Source of the DNA: Metellina segmentata
Taxonomy: Eukaryota > Arthropoda > Arachnida > Araneae > Tetragnathidae
Reading direction: 5' to 3'
Length of the DNA stretch: 64,000 nucleotides
Assembly (NCBI GenBank): GCA_947359465.1
Contig: OX375876.1
Span: 63,122,998-63,186,997 of the forward strand
This document shows positions 1 through 9,006 of this stretch, piece by piece (within the stretch, counting starts at the first letter, position 1; each line of letters opens with the position of its first letter). A program made the position numbers and the translations under genes. The notes beneath the pieces were generated by a model that did not search any database, was not told where the DNA came from, and worked only from the letters and a program-made list of their open reading frames with translations.

Positions 1-544
1 TTATTTCAGCAAAAAGACGCCTCAATCCAGCAAAGAAATAAACAACGATAGTCAAAATTGTGACTGATTAATTAATTTCAAACATCTTTGTACGGCACAT
101 GAAAAAAAAAAGCGAAGAGCAATTTTCCATAAAACAATTAAGAATTCAAAAGACAAAAAAAAAATGTATATTCTATACATCAGTGCAAAATAAATAATTC
201 AATAAACTCAATCCTCAGAGCAAAGTTTTAAGCGCCTTAATCAATTTTTCAAACACAAAACGCGGATAATTTGATCCAATTCCCATTTTAAATGCTCTCA
301 GCTCGTCGCAGAGGAGTTTGTTTATTTATTGTAATTATTCCCCCTATTAACCGAGCAGGTGATGGATGCGAAACAAAGAAAAACCGTTAGCAAAAAAATT
401 CCCTTGGGGACATGTACGGTAGTGTACGAGAATGATAACTTGCTGCACAAATGCATATTTTCCCTGCCCTTGTTTCTAATTAATGATAAGGTATAACAAG
501 GCATTGCTTCAGTTTTTGCCCGTTGGCGCACATACCCTCACAGC
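1..544. other. AT-rich intergenic DNA, no gene seen
   Basis: No coding potential or recognisable repeat is seen. A 69-codon open frame on the minus strand has no family resemblance and is of a length expected by chance. The stretch ends where a ~170-bp direct repeat begins. Confidence 0.5.
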
Positions 545-1290
545 AAGCTCATTATTCTGTTTTTGGAATAATTTTTATGAAGTGGTTATTTTTTCTACTC
601 TGACCCGGCGTTAGTTTCCCATTTCGTTCGTTTTCGCTTCATTAAGTTTCGGTATAGAGGTTAAATATTGAGTAATGATTGCGGGAACATTTGGTACGGC
701 TCTGCGAGGAGAATTGGCTGGGTCTATGAAAGTTATGAAGCGTATTAACGCACGTCTGCTTGCCTCATTAGAGAGTGGTAATAAATAAATTAATCAAATT
801 GGAAACAAATTTTGGTAGTTCCAGTACTCGCTTCTTTTTCCTGTGTTTCGCTTTATTAAGTTGAATAAAATGATTATTGCCCTGCGTTTATTTCCGCTGT
901 TCAGTGAGATGATGATTTTATTGGACTGTTTAAAGGGATGGTAGGTTCATTTCGAAAAATTGGTTGATAAATAGTGAAGTACGTGCAGATAAATTAAGAG
1001 CTTTCTTCAAAATAATTGTTTGAAAATGTAAGGTGATAATGAAGTTAGGAGGATTGTACTGCACAAATACTTTAAAGTTGTGAATGGAATTAGTATCATT
1101 ATATTACATACTCACAGCATAATCATTATTCGGGTTTTGAGAGAATTTTCATGAAATGGTTATTTTTCAGCTCCGACCCGGCGTTAGTTTCCCATTTTGT
1201 TTCGTCCACGCTTCATTAAGTTTCAGTAGAGATGTTAACTATTGAGTAATGTTTGCTGGATCAATTGGTATGATTCTTGCTATGAGAATT
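545..1290. repeat. Diverged two-copy direct repeat, offset about 573 bp
   Basis: A segment of about 170 bp at 545-715 recurs at about 1118-1290. Both copies carry gacccggcgttagtttccca (at 602 and 1175), then a cttcattaagttt stretch and a ttgagtaatg stretch in the same order. A weaker, partial third resemblance lies near 815-900. The copies differ by many substitutions, so the duplication is old. There is no coding sign. This is one of several such local duplications in the window. Confidence 0.7.
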
Positions 1291-1629
1291 AATAAAATTT
1301 ATGCTAAAGATTTAAATGAAGGATTTTAGCATATTTGCTTTCCTTAATTTGCGAATAGAATCAATGCTAATTTTATCCAAGTTCATGTTTTATACATACT
1401 GTCTTATACATATTACAAGGCAAATGCTTAGATTGCAAAATGGAAAATGATTAATAATGTAAAAATTAGACGTCATAAATTACGTGTAAAACCAGCAACA
1501 TATTTACTTATTTCGCTAATAAATCAGCAGTTTTAACGAATGCAATATGGTAACATCTTTAAGTCCATATATTCTGCTGTTCTTGCCATTCTGGATTGAT
1601 CTTGGGCCTTCACCAATAGCTCTTTGTGT

Positions 1630-1835
1630 TGATCCAGTGCAACGTTAATTCACTTACCATAGACATATGGAGATGTAGGCAGCGCAGGATCTATACCTGT
1701 TACTACCCTGAATGTATTTCTCTTTTCTATGTCAGTAAAATTTACCTAATGAGTGTGTATATCATTTACTTAACGGAAAAGCATCGCTTGATGCAGTTTG
1801 GTCAGTTCTGGACATTTTGCCATGAAACAAAGCAT
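1630..1835 (+). repeat. Diverged SINE-B copy
   Basis: The body of SINE family B is recognisable: a GCAGG-ATCTATACCTG segment (head end), then tgtatttctcttttctatgt, a GTAAAATTT segment and a terminal ttttgccatgaaac tail. It matches better-preserved copies at 27240 and 55501 in the same order. The tRNA-like head is eroded. Confidence 0.45.
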
Positions 1836-2214
1836 CCTAATATTCGAAAGATATTACGCAACCTTAAATGACCTATGAATCGTTGGAGCTGCGATAACTC
1901 AATTGGATACATTAACAGGGCTCGTTGTATGCTATGCAGTTCAGAAAGAATAAATATTTTTTAAGAATAAACTATTTATTTCGACGAAACATACTACGAA
2001 AAACATTAAACCACTCGGGCGACTGTAAAAAAGGAGGAAAGCCTCGGAAATAAGCCTCTCGAAACTTATTTTGTTATTATGACGGAGCAGGTAGTTATGC
2101 ATCACAACAGAACATTTAACAGAATCAAAATACATTACGCTGCTCCCGAGCGGCATTAAGAAAACATTAAAAACAGTAGGATCAATAACCACATACAAAG
2201 GCCAACAGGTTCTT

Positions 2215-2411
2215 CCCCTTCACTAACAGCCTGCGAGTTCTAGGCAGCGCATGAGTTATTCCTGTAACTTACTCTGAGGTATTCCTCAATTCTGTGTAAG
2301 TAAAAACTTTGCTTCTGCCTATATGTTCATTACCTGACATTGTCTGGCTTTCGTTTGGCGCAGATTTACCAAAAATGACCCTTGCGTCATAAAATACCCA
2401 ACCAACCGTGA
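2215..2411 (+). repeat. SINE-B copy
   Basis: It shows the family order: head remnant ending in a ggcagcgcatgag / attcctgta stretch, body with aattctgtgtaagtaaaaac, tcattacctgaca, and the diagnostic tail cttgcgtcataaaata followed by cccaaccaacc. The tail is the same as in copies at 29395-29596 and 35488-35660. Confidence 0.7.
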
Positions 2412-2938
2412 ATTGTAGAAAACATTACACTGAAAGTACATTCTGATCTTGCCTTTATTCATGAAACGTGTACATATCTTTCTGCCTGACTGCTAATCGG
2501 ATTGAGTGCTACAATATCATAACACTTTCGTCCGCGCGAAAGCTTTTACCACTACACATAAGAAATAAAATATGTAGTAATGTGGAAATAATATATATAT
2601 ACAGTATTATGTGAGTGTAATTTGTATGTAAACTTTGAAAAAAATATTTCGGAGTTGACCCCCTTTTAAAATGGAAGAGGATGTCAATGGTCTGAATTAC
2701 GTTATGGATTATGCGAGCGTCAAAATTGCAATGTTAAATGCTAATTACAGTGTTAAAATTAGAGCAATCATACTATATTCATGAACACCTAGGTTTGTAA
2801 ACAGATGAAAACAATGCAATAATGGATGCCACTTATCAATGAATGGATTCACATCATTAAATAAATACTATTAACCAACACACATTAAATTCACTTTAAA
2901 CAAAGTACAAGCAAATATTTTCATAGTTACTGACTATT

Positions 2939-3214
2939 TTAACCCTCGTGGTCTCGACGAGATATCTCGTCCACGAAGATTTGATTAATCAACTCATGAC
3001 GAGATATCTCGTCATGAAGATTGCAGATGGAAATTTAATGATGAAGATATTGCCTTATTTTGAAGAAGACGAGAAACATACAGATCAGTGTCTTCTAATG
3101 AAGAGATACAGATCAGATTAGTATCTTGTAATGACGAGATATCTCGTCCATCGAGATCTGGTCAGGTTTGCTAACGACGACATACTTCGTCGCGAAAACC
3201 CCCAGAAGGATTAA
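2939..3214. mobile_element. piggyBac-type MITE with TTAA duplication
   Basis: A 268-bp non-autonomous element at 2943-3210 is flanked by TTAA at 2939-2942 and 3211-3214, the hallmark target duplication of piggyBac elements. The termini read CCCTCGTGG on the left and CCAGAAGGA on the right, an imperfect inverted pair. The interior holds three copies of the 16-bp palindrome GACGAGATATCTCGTC (2956-2971, 2998-3013, 3133-3148). There is no transposase. Related copies occur at 14903, 18151, 21655, 40775, 43296 and 45497. Confidence 0.75.
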
Positions 3215-3393
3215 GGAGCATACACTGATTTTCAGTCACTACTAAACTTACCACACAAATTGTTTGAAACCTGCAATGCATATTTTAGATTATATGATTG
3301 AAGGAAAAAATATGATTTCTTTGTGTGCATGATATTCCAATCCGACTACACACGTAGATTCTTGAACATATTTTTTTTTATCCAAATCTGATT

Positions 3394-3397
3394 ATAT
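3394..3397. repeat. Target-site duplication, left (ATAT)
   Basis: This 4-bp direct repeat abuts the LTR; its partner is at 9003-9006. Five-base flanks do not match (tatat against atatt), so the duplication is 4 bp. Confidence 0.7.
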
Positions 3398-3738
3398 TGT
3401 CGTGTAGATTTGCAAAAGGCAAGCGAGGACAAAGATTGCTGATCTCAACTCGAGACTTTATTATTCTTGAACTGAGTGATACATCTCCTTTTATACCTTT
3501 TCCGAAAAATGAATCGAACATTCGAGAATTCGAAAGTTCTAGAAATTAACATAAGTATATTAACATAAGTATATTACTGAAGAAGTGAGAAACAAACAGA
3601 AAGGGAACTTTAAAATGAAATCTACTTTTAGGCCACTTGCCTCTAGTGGGATTGGAACTCCGTACCTTCCAATTTGCAGTAAGGTGCAATACCCGACTGA
3701 GCCACGATTTTCAGACGAAGTGAATAAGTTTCGCTACA
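3398..3738 (-). repeat. 3' LTR of the Gypsy element
   Basis: It is 341 bp with TG...CA termini and the same sequence by eye as the partner 5264 bp downstream. In the element's sense it contains tRNA-like A and B box motifs (3693-3704 and 3648-3660), a TATA box (GGTATAAAAGG, 3487-3497) and an AATAAA polyadenylation signal (3457-3462), which here would end the transcript. A 14-bp unit containing acataagtatatt is repeated twice in tandem inside it. Confidence 0.95.
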
Positions 3739-3751
3739 TTTCCCCCTCCTT
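3739..3751 (-). promoter_or_regulatory. Polypurine tract, plus-strand primer site
   Basis: In the element sense AAGGAGGGGGAAA lies immediately upstream of the 3' LTR. This is the expected position and composition for the RNase H-resistant purine run that primes second-strand synthesis. The pol stop codon (3750-3752) overlaps its first bases, so there is no room for a further gene. Confidence 0.9.
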
Positions 3752-6700
3752 AAGACCAAGCAGCGTCCCGCTGCAGCCTGATCTGGCTCCTTGTAACAGG
3801 TCCCCTGGAAATGCTGTGCTCTCTTCCGTCATCCAGTTGTTTCTTTGGATCAAGATAGGGTTTTAACCTAAGGACGTGGACTACATCTTTTGAGATCCGC
3901 CGTCTGCTATTCTCCTCCATACTTTCTACTTCGTATGTTACGTCAGATAGTCGCCGTGTTATTCGATAGGGTCCGAAATAACGTCTTAGGAGCTTTTCGG
4001 ACAGTCCAACCTTTCGTACTGGAGTAAAGATCCAGACTAAGTCTCCGATGTTGTAGTTGACTGGTCGATGTCTCTCGTCATATCGTCGTTTATCAGTTTG
4101 TTGAGCGTCAAGGATGTGGATTTTTGCAAGCTGTCTAGCTTCCTCTGCCCTGGTGATCAGATGTTGCACGTAATTATCGTCGTGATTTTCTGTATTGAGC
4201 GGAAGAATTACGTCTAGAGGTGTCTGGATATCTCTGCCATGAACGAGAAAAAATGGACTGAACCCTGTGGTGTCTTGTTTTGCCGAATTGTAGGCGAAAG
4301 TCACAAAGGGTAGGATGGTATCCCAATTTCTTTGCTCGACGTCTACGTACATGGACAGCATGTCTGCCAATGTCTTGTTAAATCTTTCTGTCAAGCCATT
4401 GGTTTGTGGATGGTAGGATGTTGTCAGAAGATGAGACGTCTGGCACAATTGATTGACGTCTTTCACAATATTGGATAAGAAGGAACGTCCTCGATCACTT
4501 ATCATTTCTCTGGGAGCACCGTGCTTCAGTATGATATCTTCGACTATAAATTTAGCGATTTCCGTGGCCTCAGCAGTTGGTAATGCTTTTGTGATAGTGA
4601 ACCTCGTAAGGTAATCTGTACAAACAATGATCCAGCGGTTTCCGTTTCGGGTAACTGGAAAGCGTCCAAGTAGATCAATCCCAATTTTGGCAAATGGTAT
4701 GTCAGGGGGTCTGATCGGGTGAAGTTGCCCCGGTGGCAATTGCGAAGAAGATTTTCGTCTTTGACATTCTCGGCAATGTGACACATATCGGCGTGTGCTC
4801 CCATATAGTCCTGGCCAATAGTATTTCCTCCTTATTCGGTCGTAGGTTTTGGCGAATCCGAGGTGACCGGCGGTTGGGGCATCATGAAGACTCTTTAAGA
4901 CATCGCTGCGGAGTTGTTTCGGTACGACCAAGAGCCACTGCTGTCCCATAGGATCATAGTTTCTTTTGTAAACCACACCGTTTCTAAGTTGATAACTTCG
5001 GTATCCGTCACCTCTTTTAAGAATTTTAATTATGGGCTTCAGCTGCTTATCTTTTAGCTGCTCTTTTCTGTAATCTGTGATGGCTGAAAGGAAGGGGATT
5101 TCATCACCGTTTTCGTTTACTGTTTCGAGAAGGGGCTTTCTCGACAGCGAATCGGCATCGGAATGTTTGTGACCGCTCTTGTAGACTATGGTGATGTCGT
5201 ACTCCTGCAACCTTAAAGCCCATCGTGCAAGTCTTCCAGATGGGTCCTTAACATTGGCTAGCCAGCACAAAGAGTGGTGATCCGTTACTACGGTAAAGGG
5301 TTTTCCAAATAGATACGGTCTGAATTTACTGATCGACCAGATGACAGCAAGGCACTCCTTTTCGGTTGTAGAATAGTTCTTTTCAGCGGCTGTCAGGGAC
5401 CTGGATGCGTAGGCTATCGGTCTTTCCTTATCATCTTGGATCTGTATTAGTACTGCGCCGATGCCATAACCACTAGCGTCTGAATGTATCTTCGTTTCTG
5501 CATTTGGAAGGAAATGTCCCAAAACAGGTTCACTTGTTAGTAATTTTTTGAGAGTTGAAAAAGATTCCTTCTGTGAAGTACTCCAAGAAAACTTCACATC
5601 TTTCTTCAATAAATCATGCAGGGGTTTTGCAACATCAGCGAATTTTTTGACAAATCGTCGGTAATAAGAGCACAGGCCTAGAAAACTTCGAACATCTGCG
5701 ATATTTTCTGGAACAGGAAAATTCTTTACAGCGGCTATCTTTTGTGGATCGGGATAGATTCCATGTTGATCAACAAGGTGTCCAAGTATCGTTAGTTTCT
5801 TTTTGCCAAATGAGCATTTGGTGGAATTTAGCGTCAGTCCGGCTTCTTGGATACATTTCAAAACTTTTCTCAAGCGTATTTGATGTTCTCGGAAATTCGG
5901 TGCATACACAATGATGTCATCTAGGTAGCAAAGACAGATATTCCACTTCAGGCCTCGTAGTACAGTGTCCATCATCCGTTCAAATGTAGCGGGAGCGTTA
6001 CATAATCCGAATGGCATGACTTTAAATTCATAAAGACCATCTGACGTTACAAAGGCTGTCTTTTCTCTATCTTTATCATCAACCTCTATTTGCCAGTAAC
6101 CGGATTTTAAATCCATCATAGAGAAAATTTGTGCACCAGCTAGGCAATCCAAAGCGTCGTCGATGCGTGGTAGTGGATAGACGTCTTTTTTAGTGACCTT
6201 GTTCAATCTTCTGTAATCGACACAAAAGCGCCATTCACCATTTTTCTTTTTCACAAGTACGACTGGAGATGACCATGGACTGGTTGATGGCTGTATCACG
6301 TCTTCTTTTAGCATCCGTTGTACTTCGTCTCCAATCACACGTCTTTCAGTGGCTGATATACGGTAAGGTCTCTGCTTGATTGGGACGCTGTCACCTGTGT
6401 CGATCTTGTGTTTCACAGAATTACCACTGGATTTCTTCAATTGCCTGTTAAAGTCGAAAATGTCACTAAATTCTTCCAGCAGATTCAATAACTCGTCTTC
6501 TTCAATAGTAGTCAGCTTAGTATCTAAAAGTTCTTTAAATGTTTCTCGTTTTAATCGCCTTCTGGAATTGTGTCTCTTAGAACCTTCTCGATCTTCATCA
6601 CTTAAAGAACAAATTGCATCGTTTGTTACTGTCGTTAAGCAAGCTATGTTCATTCCCTTCGGTATCAGTTGGGTTCGTCGAGAGAAATTTGTAACCCATA

Positions 6701-7340
6701 CTTTACAACAGCCATTTTCAACGTTAACGATTGAGGCTGGTATAGACAGCTCTCTTTCACACGTGAGAATTGTATTACCAATAATCATAGCTTTATCTGC
6801 TTCTGGAATTTCTGGATTAAGAGTACATATTTGCTTTGTCGAATTGGCTTCAATTACGTAATCTGTTGCGGCAAACAAGGTGCAAGAGCAATCTGATTTA
6901 CCTGACACCTGGTTGTCTGGAAGGATTTCTGCAAGTTGAAGTTCTTCATTTCCGCAATCTATGACAGCATCAGTGGCACGGAAAAAGTCCCATCCAAGTA
7001 TCATTTGGTGGCTACACTGTGGAAATACCAGAAATTCAAACGGTTTCACAGTCCCATTCAAGTCGACTTTTAATACACAGCGTCCTGAGGCGGCTACAGA
7101 TTTTCCACAGGCAGTTTTCAGTACAGGTCCATCCTCAGTAAACATAGGTGTATTCAATTGTACTCGTAATTCTTCAGATATGACCGAGTAATCGGCACCA
7201 GAATCAACAAGGGCTTTTACACATTGTCCATTCACTGTGATATAGGTGGAATTTTTCTTTAACTTGGTTGTAGTATACGTCGGAGGATTTTCTTCAACTG
7301 CGGCCTTACCTCCTGGACAGGTCGCCCGAGTTAGTTTTCC
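3750..7340 (-). CDS. pol: Gypsy pol polyprotein (protease-RT-RNase H-integrase)
   Basis: The open frame runs from just after a TGA (7341-7343) to TAA at 3750-3752, about 1196 residues. No ATG opens it, and it is in the -1 frame relative to gag, so it is probably made as a Gag-Pol fusion by frameshifting. Numbering from the frame opening: aspartic protease with DSGA at about 46; reverse transcriptase with the YLDD catalytic motif at 472-475 (5916-5927); RNase H with HSDASG, Asp at about 621; integrase HHCC zinc domain from about 819; integrase core with Asp889, Asp949 and Glu985, an exact D-35-E spacing; then a GPY/F-type segment (RRYFGPYRI) near the C terminus. All key residues seen are intact and there is no internal stop. 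It would process Gag, copy the RNA and integrate the DNA. Confidence 0.96.
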   Translation of the reverse strand, partial: GKLTRATCPGGKAAVEENPPTYTTTKLKKNSTYITVNGQCVKALVDSGADYSVISEELRVQLNTPMFTEDGPVLKTACGKSVAASGRCVLKVDLNGTVKPFEFLVFPQCSHQMILGWDFFRATDAVIDCGNEELQLAEILPDNQVSGKSDCSCTLFAATDYVIEANSTKQICTLNPEIPEADKAMIIGNTILTCERELSIPASIVNVENGCCKVWVTNFSRRTQLIPKGMNIACLTTVTNDAICSLSDEDREGSKRHNSRRRLKRETFKELLDTKLTTIEEDELLNLLEEFSDIFDFNRQLKKSSGNSVKHKIDTGDSVPIKQRPYRISATERRVIGDEVQRMLKEDVIQPSTSPWSSPVVLVKKKNGEWRFCVDYRRLNKVTKKDVYPLPRIDDALDCLAGAQIFSMMDLKSGYWQIEVDDKDREKTAFVTSDGLYEFKVMPFGLCNAPATFERMMDTVLRGLKWNICLCYLDDIIVYAPNFREHQIRLRKVLKCIQEAGLTLNSTKCSFGKKKLTILGHLVDQHGIYPDPQKIAAVKNFPVPENIADVRSFLGLCSYYRRFVKKFADVAKPLHDLLKKDVKFSWSTSQKESFSTLKKLLTSEPVLGHFLPNAETKIHSDASGYGIGAVLIQIQDDKERPIAYASRSLTAAEKNYSTTEKECLAVIWSISKFRPYLFGKPFTVVTDHHSLCWLANVKDPSGRLARWALRLQEYDITIVYKSGHKHSDADSLSRKPLLETVNENGDEIPFLSAITDYRKEQLKDKQLKPIIKILKRGDGYRSYQLRNGVVYKRNYDPMGQQWLLVVPKQLRSDVLKSLHDAPTAGHLGFAKTYDRIRRKYYWPGLYGSTRRYVSHCRECQRRKSSSQLPPGQLHPIRPPDIPFAKIGIDLLGRFPVTRNGNRWIIVCTDYLTRFTITKALPTAEATEIAKFIVEDIILKHGAPREMISDRGRSFLSNIVKDVNQLCQTSHLLTTSYHPQTNGLTERFNKTLADMLSMYVDVEQRNWDTILPFVTFAYNSAKQDTTGFSPFFLVHGRDIQTPLDVILPLNTENHDDNYVQHLITRAEEARQLAKIHILDAQQTDKRRYDERHRPVNYNIGDLVWIFTPVRKVGLSEKLLRRYFGPYRITRRLSDVTYEVESMEENSRRRISKDVVHVLRLKPYLDPKKQLDDGREHSISRGPVTRSQIRLQRDAAWS

Positions 7341-8542
7341 TCATTTGGTCGGCGTGGAGAATGGCTGGAGCGGCGAACAGGCGATTGTGACTGTCGGCGG
7401 ATGAAGGAGCGGCGAGGGTATGGTGAACTACTTCTGAAACTGGAAGAAGTAGGCTGTATATGTCGTGCATAGTTGTCGTCAAAGCTGTGTAGGATCTCAG
7501 TGTCAATTTCTCGTCGAGGATTAGATGTTCTGAGGGCTCTTGTATCTGCAAATATTTGTCGTCTCTCCCTACAGTACCTCAGCACGTGTCCTGGGCGTCC
7601 GCAATGGTAGCAGAGAGGTACATTATTGGCAGCTCTCCACAAATCTGTCTTACGCTGTGGAACGGCGCTGTTTCTGGCCTCACGTCTTGGCTGTGACCCA
7701 ACTGGAACTGAAACTCGAGGAGGGCCGTTGCGACTTCTTGGACCTGTGAGTGGTGCTAGAGCTTCCATAACTTCTTCCCGGACCAGAGATGCGACGTCCG
7801 TTGGTGAAGCAGGGTCGTCGTTCGTGTAGTTTTGTACTTCCGGCAAGAGCTTTTGAAGCTCTTCCCTGACAATTGTTCGTACCAGCGATCCTAAATCACC
7901 AATGTCTGTTTCGGCCGAAACTGCAGAAACATTTGGCAGCCTCTGGAATCTTGGTCGGGTGATACGTCTTCGTCGGAGGCTTTCTATTTGACGGCAGCGT
8001 TTCACAAAAGCATCGACGGTCTCATAGTCCTGAACTAAAAGGATCTGGTGCAAGTCCTCTGCAATCCCCTTCATGAGATGGGCTACTTTCTCGACATCTG
8101 GCATGGAAGGATCAACTTTTCGGCATAGAGCGAGTACGTCTTGGATGTATGATTCAGACGTCTCGCCAATTTGTTGAGCACGTGCAACCAACAGTCTCTC
8201 AGCTTGACGCTTTATGTCATCTGTTTGGCAAAACGTGTTGTTCAGGGAATTCCTGAACGAAGTCCAATCAGTAAAAGTGTCCTCATTGTTATCAAACCAT
8301 TGTCGGGCTGTTCCGGCGAGGTAGAATATGACGTTTGCCAGACACATCTGTTCGTCCCAACGGTTATAGCTGGCGATTCGTTGAAAGTCCTTGAGCCACC
8401 GGCGAACATCTGGTTGGTCGTCTCCAGAGAATATGCATGGACTTCTGGGTGGCTGGTAGGTCAGGAACGGCACTGGTGCAATGGTGACTGGAGCGGAGCT
8501 GGCAACTGGGAGCTTTTGCTCGGTGTCTTCATGGTCAGACAT
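7331..8542 (-). CDS. gag: Gypsy gag (capsid and nucleocapsid)
   Basis: It is 403 residues from ATG at 8540-8542 to TAA at 7331-7333. The open frame reaches further up into the 5' LTR, but this Met is the first one after the primer-binding site and starts a plausible Gag N terminus. Residues about 60-130 carry the retrotransposon capsid signature (AGTARQWF, then W..F...L...F). A CCHC zinc knuckle, CYHCGRPGHVLRYC, sits at about 311-324 (C-X2-C-X4-H-X4-C) and would bind the genomic RNA. The C terminus is rich in Arg, Ser and Pro. The frame ends G GAA AAC TAA, where ribosomes probably slip into pol. No damage is seen. Confidence 0.93.
   Translation of the reverse strand: MSDHEDTEQKLPVASSAPVTIAPVPFLTYQPPRSPCIFSGDDQPDVRRWLKDFQRIASYNRWDEQMCLANVIFYLAGTARQWFDNNEDTFTDWTSFRNSLNNTFCQTDDIKRQAERLLVARAQQIGETSESYIQDVLALCRKVDPSMPDVEKVAHLMKGIAEDLHQILLVQDYETVDAFVKRCRQIESLRRRRITRPRFQRLPNVSAVSAETDIGDLGSLVRTIVREELQKLLPEVQNYTNDDPASPTDVASLVREEVMEALAPLTGPRSRNGPPRVSVPVGSQPRREARNSAVPQRKTDLWRAANNVPLCYHCGRPGHVLRYCRERRQIFADTRALRTSNPRREIDTEILHSFDDNYARHIQPTSSSFRSSSPYPRRSFIRRQSQSPVRRSSHSPRRPNEEN
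7334..7340 (-). promoter_or_regulatory. Candidate -1 frameshift site between gag and pol
   Basis: The gag frame reads GAG GAA AAC TAA. The pol frame is blocked upstream by a TGA at 7341-7343, so the two frames overlap only over G GAA AAC. Any -1 shift must happen here. The A-site AAC to AAA slip is typical of known sites. The P-site step (GAA to GGA) is not a full match to the X XXY YYZ rule, so the site is unusual. That a shift happens is inferred from frame layout. Confidence 0.65.
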
Positions 8543-8642
8543 TTTCCTCGGGCCTCTACTAGGATTCTGTAAAGAGCCAAACTCAGGAGGGAGTCCTTGA
8601 AGACGTAGACTTCTGCGAAGTTCTTCCGCCGTATTTATTTTA

Positions 8643-8658
8643 CCCGGCGCCTCCACCA
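8643..8658 (-). promoter_or_regulatory. Candidate primer-binding site
   Basis: Three bases after the 5' LTR the element reads TGGTGGAGGCGCCGGG. A TGG start matches the CCA end of a tRNA, and the position fits minus-strand priming. I could not match the rest to a specific tRNA, so the primer is unassigned; an alternative register begins at the internal TGGAGG. Confidence 0.6.
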
Positions 8659-8661
8659 AAA

Positions 8662-9002
8662 TGTCGTGTAGATTTGCAAAAGGCAAGCGAGGACAAAGAT
8701 TGCTGATCTCAACTCGAGACTTTATTATTCTTGAACTGAGTGATACATCTCCTTTTATACCTTTTCCGAAAAATGAATCGAACATTCGAGAATTCGAAAG
8801 TTCTAGAAATTAACATAAGTATATTAACATAAGTATATTACTGAAGAAGTGAGAAACAAACAGAAAGGGAACTTTAAAATGAAATCTACTTTTAGGCCAC
8901 TTGCCTCTAGTGGGATTGGAACTCCGTACCTTCCAATTTGCAGTAAGGTGCAATACCCGACTGAGCCACGATTTTCAGACGAAGTGAATAAGTTTCGCTA
9001 CA
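8662..9002 (-). repeat. 5' LTR of the Gypsy element (promoter LTR)
   Basis: It is 341 bp, matching the LTR at 3398-3738. In element sense it holds tRNA-like A and B boxes (8957-8968 and 8912-8924), a strong TATA box GGTATAAAAGG (8751-8761), a TCAGTT initiator-like motif just downstream (8734-8739) and AATAAA (8721-8726). This copy would drive transcription of gag-pol towards lower coordinates. Confidence 0.95.
8751..8761 (-). promoter_or_regulatory. LTR TATA box
   Basis: GGTATAAAAGG in the sense of gag-pol, with the TCAGTT initiator-like motif about 22 nt downstream. The spacing is slightly short for a TATA-Inr pair but the motif itself is close to consensus. Confidence 0.7.
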
Positions 9003-9006
9003 ATAT
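9003..9006. repeat. Target-site duplication, right (ATAT)
   Basis: This 4-bp repeat abuts the LTR end and pairs with 3394-3397. Confidence 0.7.

Larger units (their letters stand above)
3398..9002 (-). mobile_element. Complete Ty3/Gypsy LTR retrotransposon
   Basis: The 5605-bp element has 341-bp LTRs at 3398-3738 and 8662-9002 that I read as identical, with TG...CA ends on both. ATAT flanks both sides (3394-3397, 9003-9006), a 4-bp target duplication, though in AT-rich DNA this could partly be chance. Order in the minus-strand sense: 5' LTR, primer-binding site, gag, pol (protease-RT-RNase H-integrase), polypurine tract, 3' LTR. The protease-RT-RNase H-integrase order places it in Ty3/Gypsy (Metaviridae) rather than Ty1/Copia. 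No envelope frame exists. Both genes are uninterrupted, so the insertion appears recent and may still be competent to move. Confidence 0.97.

Noticed and set aside
2950..3150. CRISPR-like array from repeated gacgagatatctcgtc
   Set aside because: Only three short palindromic repeats at uneven spacing inside a MITE, and the genome is eukaryotic.
3640..3710. A genuine tRNA gene in the LTR
   Set aside because: A and B boxes are present, but acceptor and anticodon stems do not form cleanly. It is tRNA-like only.
3585..3866. 93-codon plus-strand open frame starting in the LTR
   Set aside because: Opposite strand to the element; the same N-terminal residues recur at 8849 only because the LTR is duplicated.
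6376..6861. 161-codon plus-strand open frame inside pol
   Set aside because: It is the antisense shadow of the pol frame and has no family features.
8543..8785. N-terminal extension of gag into the LTR
   Set aside because: The frame is open, but its Met lies in the LTR about 26 nt upstream (in element sense) of the TATA box, so it would not be on the element transcript. The first Met after the primer-binding site is at 8542.
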